From the NCBI GenBank assembly GCA_963777355.1, contig CAVZQK010000080.1, positions 434,001 through 498,000 on the forward strand: a stretch of DNA of 64,000 nucleotides, read 5' to 3'. The notes beneath the pieces are model-generated. The model was not told the origin of the DNA. It saw only the letters and a program-made list of their open reading frames with translations, and did no database searches. Both the position numbers and the translations under genes were made by a program. This DNA comes from DATJHM01 sp963777355. Its GTDB lineage: Bacteria; Chloroflexota; Ktedonobacteria; Ktedonobacterales; Ktedonobacteraceae. Positions 33,406-41,953 of the stretch are shown here, one piece after another. The first letter of the stretch is position 1; the number at the start of each line of letters is the position of its first letter.

Positions 33406-34032
33406 TTGAGGCACCGAATTGCCGGTAACCGCATGAGTATGCCCGAACCGCGCCGTCGTTCTGCGCGTCGTAATTTAATGGCAGGCCTCATTCGGTATGA
33501 CCGAATTAAGACAACGGAGGCACGTGCTAATGCTATCCGTGGTGAAGTTGAAACGTTGATTACGATTGCGGTAAAGGGTCAGCAGGCTGCACAGACGCAT
33601 CTGCGTTCTGTCATTTCTGACGAAGAAAAGGCAGCTCAGGTGTTGGCTTTCGCCCGCAGAGGACGTTTTTCGCTCGACAAAAAGATTGGCACAAATGAAG
33701 AGCGTGCCGGGGAGTTGAAGGCTCCGCTTACCGATAAGGGCCGCAAGTTCCTGGAAGATAAGCAGAAGGCTCGTCGCGAAGAACTGTTGCGTATCATTGC
33801 CAATGAAGATGAGGCTGAGCGTGCACTTGGGGCTGCCTATCAGGCAATGGTAATTGAGTTACATTCTCGCCGTACCATTCTGAAGGCTTTGCCTGACGAG
33901 CTTGTCGTGAAGAAGATTTTTGACGAGCTTGTGCCTCGTTATATTGGCCGTCCTGGTGGTTACACCAGAATTACAAAGCTGGGTCGTCGCAAGGGTGATG
34001 CATCTGAGATTGCTCAAATCGCTCTCGTGTAG
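33406..34032 (+). CDS. rplQ: 50S ribosomal protein L17 with large insertion
   Basis: A 208-residue L17; usual length is 115-130. The N-terminus (MRHRIAGNRM) fixes the TTG start at 33406, with GGAGGA at 33395-33400. The core up to VETLITIAVKG is standard, as is the C-terminus VVKKIFDELVPRYIGRPGGYTRITKLG. Residues about 60-160 hold an additional charged, probably helical segment of roughly 85 residues. An open frame continues upstream into rpoA but is not family-like. Confidence 0.93.
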   Translation: MRHRIAGNRMSMPEPRRRSARRNLMAGLIRYDRIKTTEARANAIRGEVETLITIAVKGQQAAQTHLRSVISDEEKAAQVLAFARRGRFSLDKKIGTNEERAGELKAPLTDKGRKFLEDKQKARREELLRIIANEDEAERALGAAYQAMVIELHSRRTILKALPDELVVKKIFDELVPRYIGRPGGYTRITKLGRRKGDASEIAQIALV

Positions 34033-34074
34033 TGTGCCAGGGAATAGCTGGTCCTGGCAGCATTGCTGTAATTT

Positions 34075-34866
34075 ATGAATATAGCATGTGGTATTGAGTA
34101 TGATGGTACTGGCTATCATGGCTTTCAGCGTCAACCTGCAAGCCACGGCCCAACGGTTCAGGGCGTGTTAGAGACAGCGATAGAGCGTATCTCCGGGGCA
34201 TTCTCGGTGGTCAATGGAGCAGGTCGTACCGATGCCGGTGTACATGCGAGTGGGCAGGTAATGAATTTTCAGACCGACGCTCGCCTGTCCCTTGAAGTCT
34301 GGCGGCGAGGTCTAAATGCTGTTTTGCCGAACGATGTATCGGTGAGTTGGGTGCGAGAGGTGCCTGATCGTTTTCATGCACGTTTCAGTGCTTTAAATCG
34401 TTCTTATTGCTATACTATTCTCAATAGGAGCGCTCCATCTGCTCTTTGGACACGTTATAGCTATCATTGCCCGCATGAATTGGCAGTTGACGCAATGCAA
34501 CAGGCTTGCCAGCTTTTGCTTGGACGCAAAGATTTTGGAGCTTTTGGACGCAGTCCCGATGAGACGAATCCTCGGAAACCAGGGCCGCATTCGTGTATTC
34601 GTACACTCCTTGAGGCACGTTGCCTTCGTTCCGAAAAAGAGCTTATCTATTGTAATTTTACTGCCGATGCCTTTCTCACGGGGCAGGTGCGCAGGATGGT
34701 TGGTACACTGTTGCTGGTAGGACAGAAACGTCTCTCTGTAGATGAATTTGCAAAGATAGTGCAGAATGCCGAGAAGACGCATCCTGGTTCAGCGGCCCCT
34801 TCGCATGGGCTGTGTCTGGTACGGGTTGAGTATCCTGAGAAGTTTGGAGTAACGACAGATGAATAA
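34075..34866 (+). CDS. truA: tRNA pseudouridine(38-40) synthase
   Basis: A 263-residue enzyme that isomerises U38-U40 in the tRNA anticodon arm. The catalytic aspartate lies in GAGRTDAGVHASGQV. FHARFSALNRSYCYTI and FLTGQVRRMVGTLLLVG are family motifs. The start has only a weak ribosome-binding site. It overlaps rplM by 8 bases, a common arrangement next to rplQ and rplM-rpsI. Confidence 0.95.
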   Translation: MNIACGIEYDGTGYHGFQRQPASHGPTVQGVLETAIERISGAFSVVNGAGRTDAGVHASGQVMNFQTDARLSLEVWRRGLNAVLPNDVSVSWVREVPDRFHARFSALNRSYCYTILNRSAPSALWTRYSYHCPHELAVDAMQQACQLLLGRKDFGAFGRSPDETNPRKPGPHSCIRTLLEARCLRSEKELIYCNFTADAFLTGQVRRMVGTLLLVGQKRLSVDEFAKIVQNAEKTHPGSAAPSHGLCLVRVEYPEKFGVTTDE

Positions 34867-35332
34867 TAAGACATATAGCGCCAAGGCCGCTGATCTGCAA
34901 CCAACGTGGTATGTCATAGATGCTGAGGGACAGATTCTGGGCCGTCTGGCATCGCAGATTGCGCAAATCTTGCGCGGAAAACATAAACCAACGTTCACAC
35001 CCCATCTCCAGAGTGGTGATTTCGTGGTTGTAATTAACGCTGATAAGATCGCCGTAACGGGTAGACGTCTGGAGCAGAAGATCTATTATCACCACACTCA
35101 GTATCCCGGTGGCTTGAAGCAGATCACTCTCCGTCAGACGCTGGAGGGCCGTTTTCCAGAGAGAGCGCTTATTCATGCCATACGCGGTATGGTAATGCAC
35201 AATCGCCTGGGTGCAGATATTATGAGCCATCTCAAGGTTTATTCCGGTCCGACGCACCCCCATCAGGCCCAGAAGCCTGTAACGTGGACTGGTCCGGAGG
35301 CATTGCTGAAACAGGCTACTGAAGCAAAGTAA
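34859..35332 (+). CDS. rplM: 50S ribosomal protein L13
   Basis: A 157-residue early-assembly protein. WYVIDAEGQILGRLASQIAQILRGKHKPT and the GGLKQITLRQTLEGRFPERALIHAIRGM region are standard. It begins inside the truA 3' end, so translation is probably coupled. Confidence 0.95.
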   Translation: MNNKTYSAKAADLQPTWYVIDAEGQILGRLASQIAQILRGKHKPTFTPHLQSGDFVVVINADKIAVTGRRLEQKIYYHHTQYPGGLKQITLRQTLEGRFPERALIHAIRGMVMHNRLGADIMSHLKVYSGPTHPHQAQKPVTWTGPEALLKQATEAK

Positions 35333-35350
35333 AGAAGAGGAGAACCTACT

Positions 35351-35761
35351 TTGGCCGACACGATCAAAGGTGAGTACTACTATGGCATGGGACGGCGTAA
35401 GACGGCTGTAGCTCGCGTGCGCCTCTTCCCAAATGGCGATGGTAGCATCACGATTAATGGAAAAAATATTCAGGGGTACTTTGGTACTCGCGAGACACAT
35501 CAGTCAACAATTGCAGCCCCTTTTCGTGCACTTGATATGACCAATTCTTTTACGATGACGGTGCGCGTTGTAGGTGGTGGCACAACTGGTCAGGCTGGAG
35601 CAATTCGTCACGCCGTGGCTCGTGCTCTTGTGCGTATGAACCCGGAGTTCAAAGTGGCTTTGCGCAAAGCTGGTTATCTTACACGCGATCCTCGAATGAA
35701 GGAACGCAAGAAACCTGGCCTGAAGCGTGCTCGTAAGGCTCCACAGTATACGAAACGCTAA
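35351..35761 (+). CDS. rpsI: 30S ribosomal protein S9
   Basis: A 136-residue S9 whose C-terminal tail (RKAPQYTKR) reaches the P-site tRNA anticodon. GMGRRKTAVARVRLFPNGDG and GQAGAIRHAVARAL are standard. The start is TTG at 35351 after AGAGGAGAA. It is the last gene of the superoperon. Confidence 0.95.
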   Translation: MADTIKGEYYYGMGRRKTAVARVRLFPNGDGSITINGKNIQGYFGTRETHQSTIAAPFRALDMTNSFTMTVRVVGGGTTGQAGAIRHAVARALVRMNPEFKVALRKAGYLTRDPRMKERKKPGLKRARKAPQYTKR

Positions 35762-35797
35762 TTAGAGTACATCTTCTTATAGCCTGATGTATATGGA

Positions 35798-35831
35798 AGG
35801 TCCGAGCAAGAAATTTTGCTCGGACCTTTTT
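35798..35831 (+). terminator. Intrinsic terminator of the ribosomal superoperon
   Basis: AGGTCCGAGCAA (35798-35809) pairs perfectly with TTGCTCGGACCT (35816-35827) around a 6-base loop, and T residues run to 35831. It is a textbook terminator 37 bases after rpsI. Confidence 0.9.
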
Positions 35832-35883
35832 GCTTTTGAAAAGGCATGTTTTACGCTGCCTGGTAAGGAGAAATGGAGCAAGT

Positions 35884-36465
35884 ATGCCAGAATATGCTCA
35901 ACCACCTCTGTTTCCTGTATTAGAGACTGAGCGCTTGTGGCTGCGGGAGTTAACGCGGGAGGATAGTGAAGCACTTTTCGCGATATTGGCTGATCCTGAT
36001 GTGATTCGATTTTATGATATTCCATTTCTACGTATTGAGCAGACTCAACGAGCTATTGAACGCCATCGCTATCGTTTTTTGCACGGTGAGGCTTTGCGTT
36101 GGGGCATACTGCTAAAAAGCGAAAATAAGATAATTGGGAATTGTGGCTATTCCTGGGATAAGGATCATCATTTTGCTACTTTGAGTTATGTACTTGGAAA
36201 ATCGTATTGGGGTCAGGGTATTATGACGGAGGCGTTAAGTGCCATTATTCTCTTTGGTTTTGAGCTGTATCAGTTTCATCGTTTTGAGGCTGAGGTGGCA
36301 TTGCCCAATGTTGGTTCGATGCGTGTTTTGCAAAAACTTGGTTTTCAGGAAGAAGGCCTGCGTAAAGAGCGTTTTTTTGCAGAGGGAAGATATTATGATG
36401 AAATGCTGTTTGCGTTACTAAAGAGCAGGTTTATGAAGAAATTTGAGCCTTTTTCTGCGTCATGA
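35884..36465 (+). CDS. GNAT acetyltransferase, RimJ/RimL-like
   Basis: A 193-residue GNAT-family N-acetyltransferase. The opening LETERLWLRELTREDSEALF and the C-terminal NVGSMRVLQKLGFQEEG are typical of the RimJ/RimL subgroup, and YWGQGIMTEA is the acetyl-CoA loop (Q-x-x-G-x-G/A type). RimJ/RimL acetylate ribosomal-protein N-termini in E. coli, but many relatives have other substrates. The ATG at 35884 is chosen for TGGAGC upstream; the open frame extends back into the terminator at 35798-35831. The substrate is unknown. Confidence 0.82.
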   Translation: MPEYAQPPLFPVLETERLWLRELTREDSEALFAILADPDVIRFYDIPFLRIEQTQRAIERHRYRFLHGEALRWGILLKSENKIIGNCGYSWDKDHHFATLSYVLGKSYWGQGIMTEALSAIILFGFELYQFHRFEAEVALPNVGSMRVLQKLGFQEEGLRKERFFAEGRYYDEMLFALLKSRFMKKFEPFSAS

Positions 36466-36470
36466 TACTT

Positions 36471-36499
36471 CTGGGTGCAGATTTTAAATCCGCACCCAG
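36471..36499. terminator. Stem-loop between convergent genes
   Basis: CTGGGTGC (36471-36478) pairs with GCACCCAG (36492-36499), with AT-rich pairing inside. It lies between the ends of the acetyltransferase (plus) and ilvE (minus) and could serve both. There is no T tract on either side, so this is moderate evidence only. Confidence 0.45.
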
Positions 36500-36507
36500 G
36501 TTGGAGA

Positions 36508-37443
36508 TCAGGAATGTTGTGGGACGCTGGTATAGACTGGCGTACACCATTCAGCATATTCTGGCTTGCGACCACGTACTACATCGAAGTAAAGCTCCTG
36601 AAGCTTGTTTCCGATAGGACCGACATTTCCATCATTTACCAGGCGGTTATCAACGCTAATGACTGGAGCAATCTGCGCTCCTGTTCCACAGAGGAAAATT
36701 TCTTCAGCAGTATAGAGCTCAGTTCTGTCAACTGGGCGTTCACGTGTGATAATGCCAAGCTCACGTTGTGCCAGTTTGATAACAGTATCACGGGTAACAC
36801 CAAGCAGGATATTTTCTGTAGGAGCTGGAGTGACCAGTTCGCCATTAACAACGAGAAAGATATTCTCTGCGCTACCTTCAGAGACATGGCCTTCATGTGT
36901 GAGCATAATCGCTTCGTCAAAGTTGTTTTGAAGCGCTTCTTCTTTAGCAAATGCTGCATTAACGTAACTACCGATGATCTTGGCTCGTGCTGGCATCGCA
37001 TTATCGTCAATACGCCGCCAGGATGAGACTCCGCAACGCAGGCCGCCAATTTCGACGTAGTTTCCCATCGGTTCGGATGTCAGAATATAGTCATCTCGTA
37101 GCCCGTTTAGACGGACACCAATGACCTCTGAGCCTTTATAGGCAACCGGGCGCAGGTAAACATCTTCATGTTGCTCGTTCTGTTTGACCAGTTCGACGCT
37201 AGTCTCAATGAGTTGGTCAATCGTATAGGGCAACTTAATATTTAAGATTTTGCAAGATCGCAGCAACCTCTCGTAGTGCTCACGGAGACGGAATAGATAG
37301 ACCTGGTGGCTCTCTTTGTTCCAGTAGCCGCGAATGCCTTCAAAGCAGCCTGTGCCGTACGCAAAACCATGAGTGCGTACTGAAATAACACCACGTTCAG
37401 CAGGCACAAATTCGCCATTCATAAAAAGTATTTTTGCATTCAT
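36508..37443 (-). CDS. ilvE: Branched-chain amino acid aminotransferase
   Basis: A 311-residue class IV PLP aminotransferase that interconverts Leu, Ile and Val with their 2-oxo acids. K155 in ARAKIIGSYVN is the PLP lysine. HGFAYGTGCFEGIRGY, YLRPVAYKG and EGHVSEGSAENIFLV are BCAT motifs. It is followed downstream on the same strand only by the hairpin at 36471-36499. The arginase gene upstream shares its strand, 197 bases away. Confidence 0.93.
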   Translation of the reverse strand: MNAKILFMNGEFVPAERGVISVRTHGFAYGTGCFEGIRGYWNKESHQVYLFRLREHYERLLRSCKILNIKLPYTIDQLIETSVELVKQNEQHEDVYLRPVAYKGSEVIGVRLNGLRDDYILTSEPMGNYVEIGGLRCGVSSWRRIDDNAMPARAKIIGSYVNAAFAKEEALQNNFDEAIMLTHEGHVSEGSAENIFLVVNGELVTPAPTENILLGVTRDTVIKLAQRELGIITRERPVDRTELYTAEEIFLCGTGAQIAPVISVDNRLVNDGNVGPIGNKLQELYFDVVRGRKPEYAEWCTPVYTSVPQHS

Positions 37444-37640
37444 CGTTTGTTTTGAAGATAAGTGGTACCTACGCTACTTACCTCATCCTCCTTCTTTTGG
37501 GATGCTAAGGATATACTCTCTAAAATGAATGAGAGTATAACAAGAAACACAAAACCTCTGTTTGCTTAGCTTAGAGTATCTCTCCTATCAGCCATTGACG
37601 AGAAGATAGCCGAGCTCAATAGAGTGTTTTCTCTGGCCTA

Positions 37641-38534
37641 CTATAAAATTCTTTTGCCCAGGGCTGATAGTGTGAGTTCGACAGCGAGTTTCGCAGTAGC
37701 ATTCTCACGATCTAGAATAGCATTTACCTCGACAACGTCCATCGAAATAAGCTGTTTTGTACGTGCGATCTTTTCCATTGCCAGATGTGCTTCGCGATAG
37801 CTCAAACCTCCTCGTACAAGCGTTCCTACACCAGGAGCCTCGCGCGGGTCTAGCGAATCCATATCCAGGCTGAGGTGAATTGGTTGTCCATCTTTGCCTG
37901 CGATCTCTATCGCATGACCCATTACTTCGGAGATGCCATGCTCATCAATATCTGACATGGTGAATATGTGTATATTGTTCTGGAGCAATAGTTGTTGCTC
38001 ACCTGGATCAAGATCACGTGCACCTACTATTACAATATTACCTGCTTGAATCTTGGGTTTCCACCCGCCAATCTCTGTGAGACGCTTCTCTCCAATACCC
38101 GCCAATGCTGCCAGGATCATACCGTGTATATTCCCTGATGGTGTTGTTTCTTCTGTATTAAAATCTGCATGGGCATCAATCCAGATAATACCAACATTGG
38201 GATGAATACGAGCAACTCCGCTAATGGAGCCAAGTGCGATACTATGATCTCCTCCCAGGATTAATGGAAATTCTTGCTCTCGCAACCCTTCGCTGACAAC
38301 ATCAGCTAGATTAATGGAAACAGTAACGATAGGTTCCAGATATTTCAAGCGCGGATTTCCAATTGGCTGGCTCTCTGGTTGCGGAACAACTATGTTGCCA
38401 ATATCATTCACTGTATGTTCCAATTGTTGTAGGGAATCTCGCAAACCTGCATAACGAATGGCGCTTGCTCCAATATCAACCCCTCGTCGATCTGCTCCTA
38501 AATCCATAGGAACGCCAATAACTCGAATACGCAT
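37641..38534 (-). CDS. rocF: Arginase
   Basis: A 297-residue arginase of the ureohydrolase family, which cleaves arginine to ornithine and urea. The dimanganese ligands are H97 (GGDHS), D120, H122, D124 (DAHADFN) and D224, D226 (LDMDSLDP). The ATG at 38534 gives the family N-terminus MRIRVIGVPMDLGADRRGVD and has AGAGG upstream. The frame extends further upstream, but a good promoter at 38677-38705 starts transcription within that extension. It is divergent from the peptide-binding protein gene. Confidence 0.93.
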   Translation of the reverse strand: MRIRVIGVPMDLGADRRGVDIGASAIRYAGLRDSLQQLEHTVNDIGNIVVPQPESQPIGNPRLKYLEPIVTVSINLADVVSEGLREQEFPLILGGDHSIALGSISGVARIHPNVGIIWIDAHADFNTEETTPSGNIHGMILAALAGIGEKRLTEIGGWKPKIQAGNIVIVGARDLDPGEQQLLLQNNIHIFTMSDIDEHGISEVMGHAIEIAGKDGQPIHLSLDMDSLDPREAPGVGTLVRGGLSYREAHLAMEKIARTKQLISMDVVEVNAILDRENATAKLAVELTLSALGKRIL

Positions 38535-38676
38535 AGCTAAGCCTCTGTTCTTTTGACAACACTCAATAAGAGCATTTTTGCTCATTAGAAGAACATCTCC
38601 AGTCCCTGGTTTTGTGATACAGTGTTTTTGCAGGGTACATTCATGAAGAAATATGCGCTGTAATGCTCTTAATAGT

Positions 38677-38705
38677 AGTATACGAAGTGCTTTGCTCGCT
38701 TGCAA
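38677..38705 (-). promoter_or_regulatory. Promoter of the arginase gene
   Basis: On the minus strand, TTGCAA (38705-38700), a 17-base spacer and TATACT (38682-38677). Transcription would begin near 38670 and give a leader of about 136 nt. Confidence 0.6.
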
Positions 38706-38757
38706 GATGTGTACGCGCCCAGGGATCAAATTTTAGCTTATGAAAGTGAGGTCATCC

Positions 38758-40404
38758 ATGCTTTTTCGCGCTGAGAATAGCTCTTTGAGACTCTCCCCTC
38801 TTAGTTGCATATTTTTTATGGCTCTTTTACTAATTATATCTGCTTGCAGTGGAAATGCATCATCCTCAACTATCAAAGGAAGTATTGCCTCTGCGGCCCA
38901 GCAGGTGCTCACTCTACCTAATGTGGGGATATCAGAGATTGGCACACTTGATCCTGCACAAGGTCCTGATCAGAATTCAGCGCTTGCTGTTAGCATGATA
39001 TATTCTGGCCTGGTTCGCTCAGATAAAAATCTTAATGTTATTCCAGATCAGGCAACATGGCAAGCATCTACTGATAGCAAAGTATATACATTTACCCTCA
39101 AATCTGGTATCAAGTTCTCTGATGGTTCGCCCGTTACTGCAAATGATTATGTTTATACATGGACACGAGCATTACTTCCTACGACAAAATCTCCAGTTGC
39201 CAGTTTTTTTGAGGCCCAGATTGCGGGATCAGACGCTGTGAATGCGGGAAAATCTGCGACATTATCTGGAGTGAAAGCATTGAATGATCAGACGCTTCAG
39301 GTGACGTTGAAGAGTCCAACTCCTTATTTTTTAGAAGAATTGACGACTTCAATGTTTTTTCCCTTGAATAGAAAGGTGATTGATAAGTTTGGTGAGAAGA
39401 ACTGGGCTCAGCATGTAGATGGGAGCGGCGTGGGCACGGGGCCCTTTATAGTCAGGCAGTGGGTGCATAATGCAAAATTAGTGCTGGTGCCGAATCCTGA
39501 TTATTATGGGATGAAGACCAGATTGAGTGAGGTGGATATGGTGTTTGTGAATGACCCCACTACAGGATTTAAATCATATCAAGCTAATCAGTATAATATT
39601 ATCTGGAATATTGGGAGCAACGATCTAGCGGCTGCAAAGTCGTTACCAGGTTTTATACAGTCGGCGCTTTTACAAACTGATATGCTATTTTTTGATAACA
39701 CAAAACCGCCCTTTAATTCTCTAGTTGTGCGGCAGGCATTTGCGTACGCAATTGATAGGACAACGCTAGTGAATACTATATTCAAGGGATCGGTCAAACC
39801 TGCGCTAACTATTATTCCACCTGGTATGCCTGGCTATCAACCTGACTATTCAGGTCTGCCCTTTGATGCTACTAAGGCGAAATCTCTCCTCCAATCGGCT
39901 TATCCAGATGTGACGAAGGTACCTCCTATCACGTTCTCGTATCCCAGTTCTCAGGTTTCTTCTCTAGAAGCGCAGGCTCTCCAGCAGATGTGGCAGAATG
40001 CTCTAGGGCTTCAGATCAAGCTTCGCCCTGTAGAACTGACAGCTTACAATGATGAGACCACGAAGCATCTGATCCAATTTGGTTTTACTCAGTGGAGTGC
40101 TGACTTTCCCGATCCGTATGATTGGCTGACCCTAAATCTGTTTTCGACAGCTAGCAATAATAGTGGCAGTTGGAATAACCCTGAATTTGATCAGACGGTG
40201 ACACAGGCTGAGACAAAGACGGGGGCCGAACGTATTGCCCTCTACAATAAGGCAGAACGGCTTGCTATTACTGATGTTGGCTGGTTGCCGTTAGATCATC
40301 AGACTCTGGCAGCGGTTATTCCGCCGCAAGTTCACGGTGTAAGTTTAAATGGCAATGGTCTCTATTTTGGAGATTGGTCTGATGTGTACTTGCTACAGAA
40401 GTAG
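38758..40404 (+). CDS. Peptide/oligopeptide ABC transporter substrate-binding lipoprotein
   Basis: About 548 residues, SBP family 5 (OppA/DppA-like). A signal peptide ends in the lipobox LIISAC, so the protein should be lipid-anchored outside the membrane. The N-terminal GTLDPAQGPDQNSALAV and YTFTLKSGIKFSDGSPVTANDYVYTW segments are typical. The ATG at 38758 has GTGAGG eight bases upstream; an earlier ATG (38740) lacks a site. No permease or ATPase genes are next to it, so it must work with a transporter encoded elsewhere. Neighbours suggest amino-acid use. Confidence 0.88.
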   Translation: MLFRAENSSLRLSPLSCIFFMALLLIISACSGNASSSTIKGSIASAAQQVLTLPNVGISEIGTLDPAQGPDQNSALAVSMIYSGLVRSDKNLNVIPDQATWQASTDSKVYTFTLKSGIKFSDGSPVTANDYVYTWTRALLPTTKSPVASFFEAQIAGSDAVNAGKSATLSGVKALNDQTLQVTLKSPTPYFLEELTTSMFFPLNRKVIDKFGEKNWAQHVDGSGVGTGPFIVRQWVHNAKLVLVPNPDYYGMKTRLSEVDMVFVNDPTTGFKSYQANQYNIIWNIGSNDLAAAKSLPGFIQSALLQTDMLFFDNTKPPFNSLVVRQAFAYAIDRTTLVNTIFKGSVKPALTIIPPGMPGYQPDYSGLPFDATKAKSLLQSAYPDVTKVPPITFSYPSSQVSSLEAQALQQMWQNALGLQIKLRPVELTAYNDETTKHLIQFGFTQWSADFPDPYDWLTLNLFSTASNNSGSWNNPEFDQTVTQAETKTGAERIALYNKAERLAITDVGWLPLDHQTLAAVIPPQVHGVSLNGNGLYFGDWSDVYLLQK

Positions 40405-40409
40405 CTTGC

Positions 40410-40438
40410 TTGAAACCCTTTTGTGCTAATGCTATACT
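40410..40438 (+). promoter_or_regulatory. Promoter upstream of the glutamate dehydrogenase gene
   Basis: TTGAAA at 40410-40415, a 17-base spacer and TATACT at 40433-40438, with TGC at 40430-40432 as extended -10. Start near 40445, giving a leader of about 200 nt. Confidence 0.7.
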
Positions 40439-40462
40439 GTTGGCATAATACTGCTGTGCGTG

Positions 40463-40486
40463 CCCGCCCTATTCCGGACGGGTTTT
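40463..40486 (+). terminator. Short hairpin with T tract in the gdh leader
   Basis: CCCG-C-CC pairs with GG-A-CGGG (ending 40482) and TTTT follows at 40483-40486. It lies about 20-40 nt after the predicted start of the gdh transcript, where an attenuator would be. It could instead end the upstream lipoprotein transcript. Confidence 0.45.
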
Positions 40487-40646
40487 CTCTTGTTGATAAT
40501 TACTCTGTAATTATTGATTGTTTTTGACACGCTCATCTGCATACATGGAAGAATATATGCCGATGGTTGTGGAGGCAAGCAATGGAGCTTGAAGCAGCGT
40601 TGCTCAATGGCCTATGTTTGGCCTGTACCGAGGAGGTTTTTGATTT

Positions 40647-41900
40647 ATGGCTATTGATATAGTCAATCCTTATGCTGTCGCTATAGCGCAATTCGATGAG
40701 GCGGCAGAGCGCCTGGGTCTTTCGCAGGCGTTACGTGCTATTCTTCGTAAACCCAAACGTGAACTTATTGTCAATTTTCCTGTGCGTAGGGATAATGGCG
40801 ATGTCGAAATGTTTACCGGCTATCGCGTCCAACATAATATTACGCGTGGCCCTGCTAAGGGTGGTATTCGTTTCAGCCCCCATGTTTCTCTTGATGAAAT
40901 TCGTGCCCTCGCTATGTGGATGACCTGGAAGTGTGCGGTTGTTGGTATTCCTTTTGGCGGTGCAAAGGGCGGCGTCATCTGTGATCCCCATCAGATGTCA
41001 AGTGCTGAACTGGAGCGTATGACACGCCGTTATACTACAGAGATCTCTGTATTTATTGGTCCTGATAGTGATATTCCTGCTCCTGATATGAATACGAATC
41101 CTCAGGTGATGGCCTGGATGATGGATACCTATTCGATGCATCAGGGCTATTCTATTCCTGCTGTCATTACTGGTAAGCCTCTGGCAATTGGCGGAAGTGA
41201 AGGACGTCTGGAAGCCACGGCACGTGGAGTTCAGGTGGTGACACATGAGGCCTTGAAGATGTTGCATATGTTGCCTGAGCGCTGTTCGGTAGTCATTCAG
41301 GGTTTTGGAAATGTAGGAAGTATAACTGCGCGGTTACTAGCGGAATCGGGCTGTAAGATCGTTGGACTAAGTGATATCAGGGGCGGTATCTACAATGCTG
41401 CGGGTATAGATGTGCAGAAGGCATTACGCTATTCAAAAGAGCATGGAAACCTGGCTGGTCTGCCTGGAACTGAGCCAGTCACAAATGCTGAACTGCTCGA
41501 ACTCCCCTGTGATATTCTTATACCTGCCGCGCTGGAGAATCAGATCGTCGGCCAGAACGCAGGGCGTATTCAAGCTCACTTAATTGTCGAGGCGGCTAAT
41601 GGTCCTACGACTCCTGAAGCAGAACAGATTCTGAATGATCGCGGTGTGACAATTGTTCCCGATATCCTGGCAAATGCTGGCGGTGTAACGGTGAGCTACT
41701 TTGAATGGGTTCAGGATCTGCAACGTTTCTTCTGGGCTGAGAATGAGATTAATCATCGCCTTGAGAGTATTATGATACGTTCTTTTGAGGCGGTACGGCG
41801 GAAAGCTGATGAGCAGCAGACAAACTTAAGGATGGGTGCATATCTGCTTGCTGTTGCGCGGGTGGCTGAATCGACTGAACTGCGTGGTGTCTATCCGTAG
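40647..41900 (+). CDS. Glutamate dehydrogenase (Glu/Leu/Phe/Val dehydrogenase family)
   Basis: A 417-residue oxidative deaminase that links glutamate with 2-oxoglutarate and ammonia. RVQHNITRGPAKGGIRF, VGIPFGGAKGGV (with the catalytic lysine region) and PAPDMNTN are glutamate dehydrogenase features. The Rossmann motif is QGFGNVGS. The ATG follows CCGAGGAGG. Family members vary in NAD/NADP use and some act on leucine or phenylalanine, so the cofactor is not assigned. With ilvE and arginase nearby, a role in amino-acid nitrogen turnover is likely. Confidence 0.92.
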   Translation: MAIDIVNPYAVAIAQFDEAAERLGLSQALRAILRKPKRELIVNFPVRRDNGDVEMFTGYRVQHNITRGPAKGGIRFSPHVSLDEIRALAMWMTWKCAVVGIPFGGAKGGVICDPHQMSSAELERMTRRYTTEISVFIGPDSDIPAPDMNTNPQVMAWMMDTYSMHQGYSIPAVITGKPLAIGGSEGRLEATARGVQVVTHEALKMLHMLPERCSVVIQGFGNVGSITARLLAESGCKIVGLSDIRGGIYNAAGIDVQKALRYSKEHGNLAGLPGTEPVTNAELLELPCDILIPAALENQIVGQNAGRIQAHLIVEAANGPTTPEAEQILNDRGVTIVPDILANAGGVTVSYFEWVQDLQRFFWAENEINHRLESIMIRSFEAVRRKADEQQTNLRMGAYLLAVARVAESTELRGVYP

Positions 41901-41922
41901 GGATTGAAGAAGCTATAAATCT

Positions 41923-41949
41923 GGAGCTTGCATTATGCAGGCTCCTTTT
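41923..41949. terminator. Terminator between gdh and recJ
   Basis: GGAGC-T-TGCA (41923-41932) pairs with TGCA-G-GCTCC (41936-41945), and TTTT follows at 41946-41949. It serves gdh on the plus strand and, being convergent, perhaps recJ on the minus strand. Confidence 0.6.
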
Positions 41950-41953
41950 AGTT

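Noticed and set aside
36475..37026. 183-codon plus-strand frame opposite ilvE
   Set aside because: Antisense shadow of a well-supported aminotransferase gene; it starts in the intergenic hairpin.
37444..37640. Possible T-box or other amino-acid riboswitch between arginase and ilvE
   Set aside because: I could not find a T-box core motif or a specifier arrangement on the minus strand.
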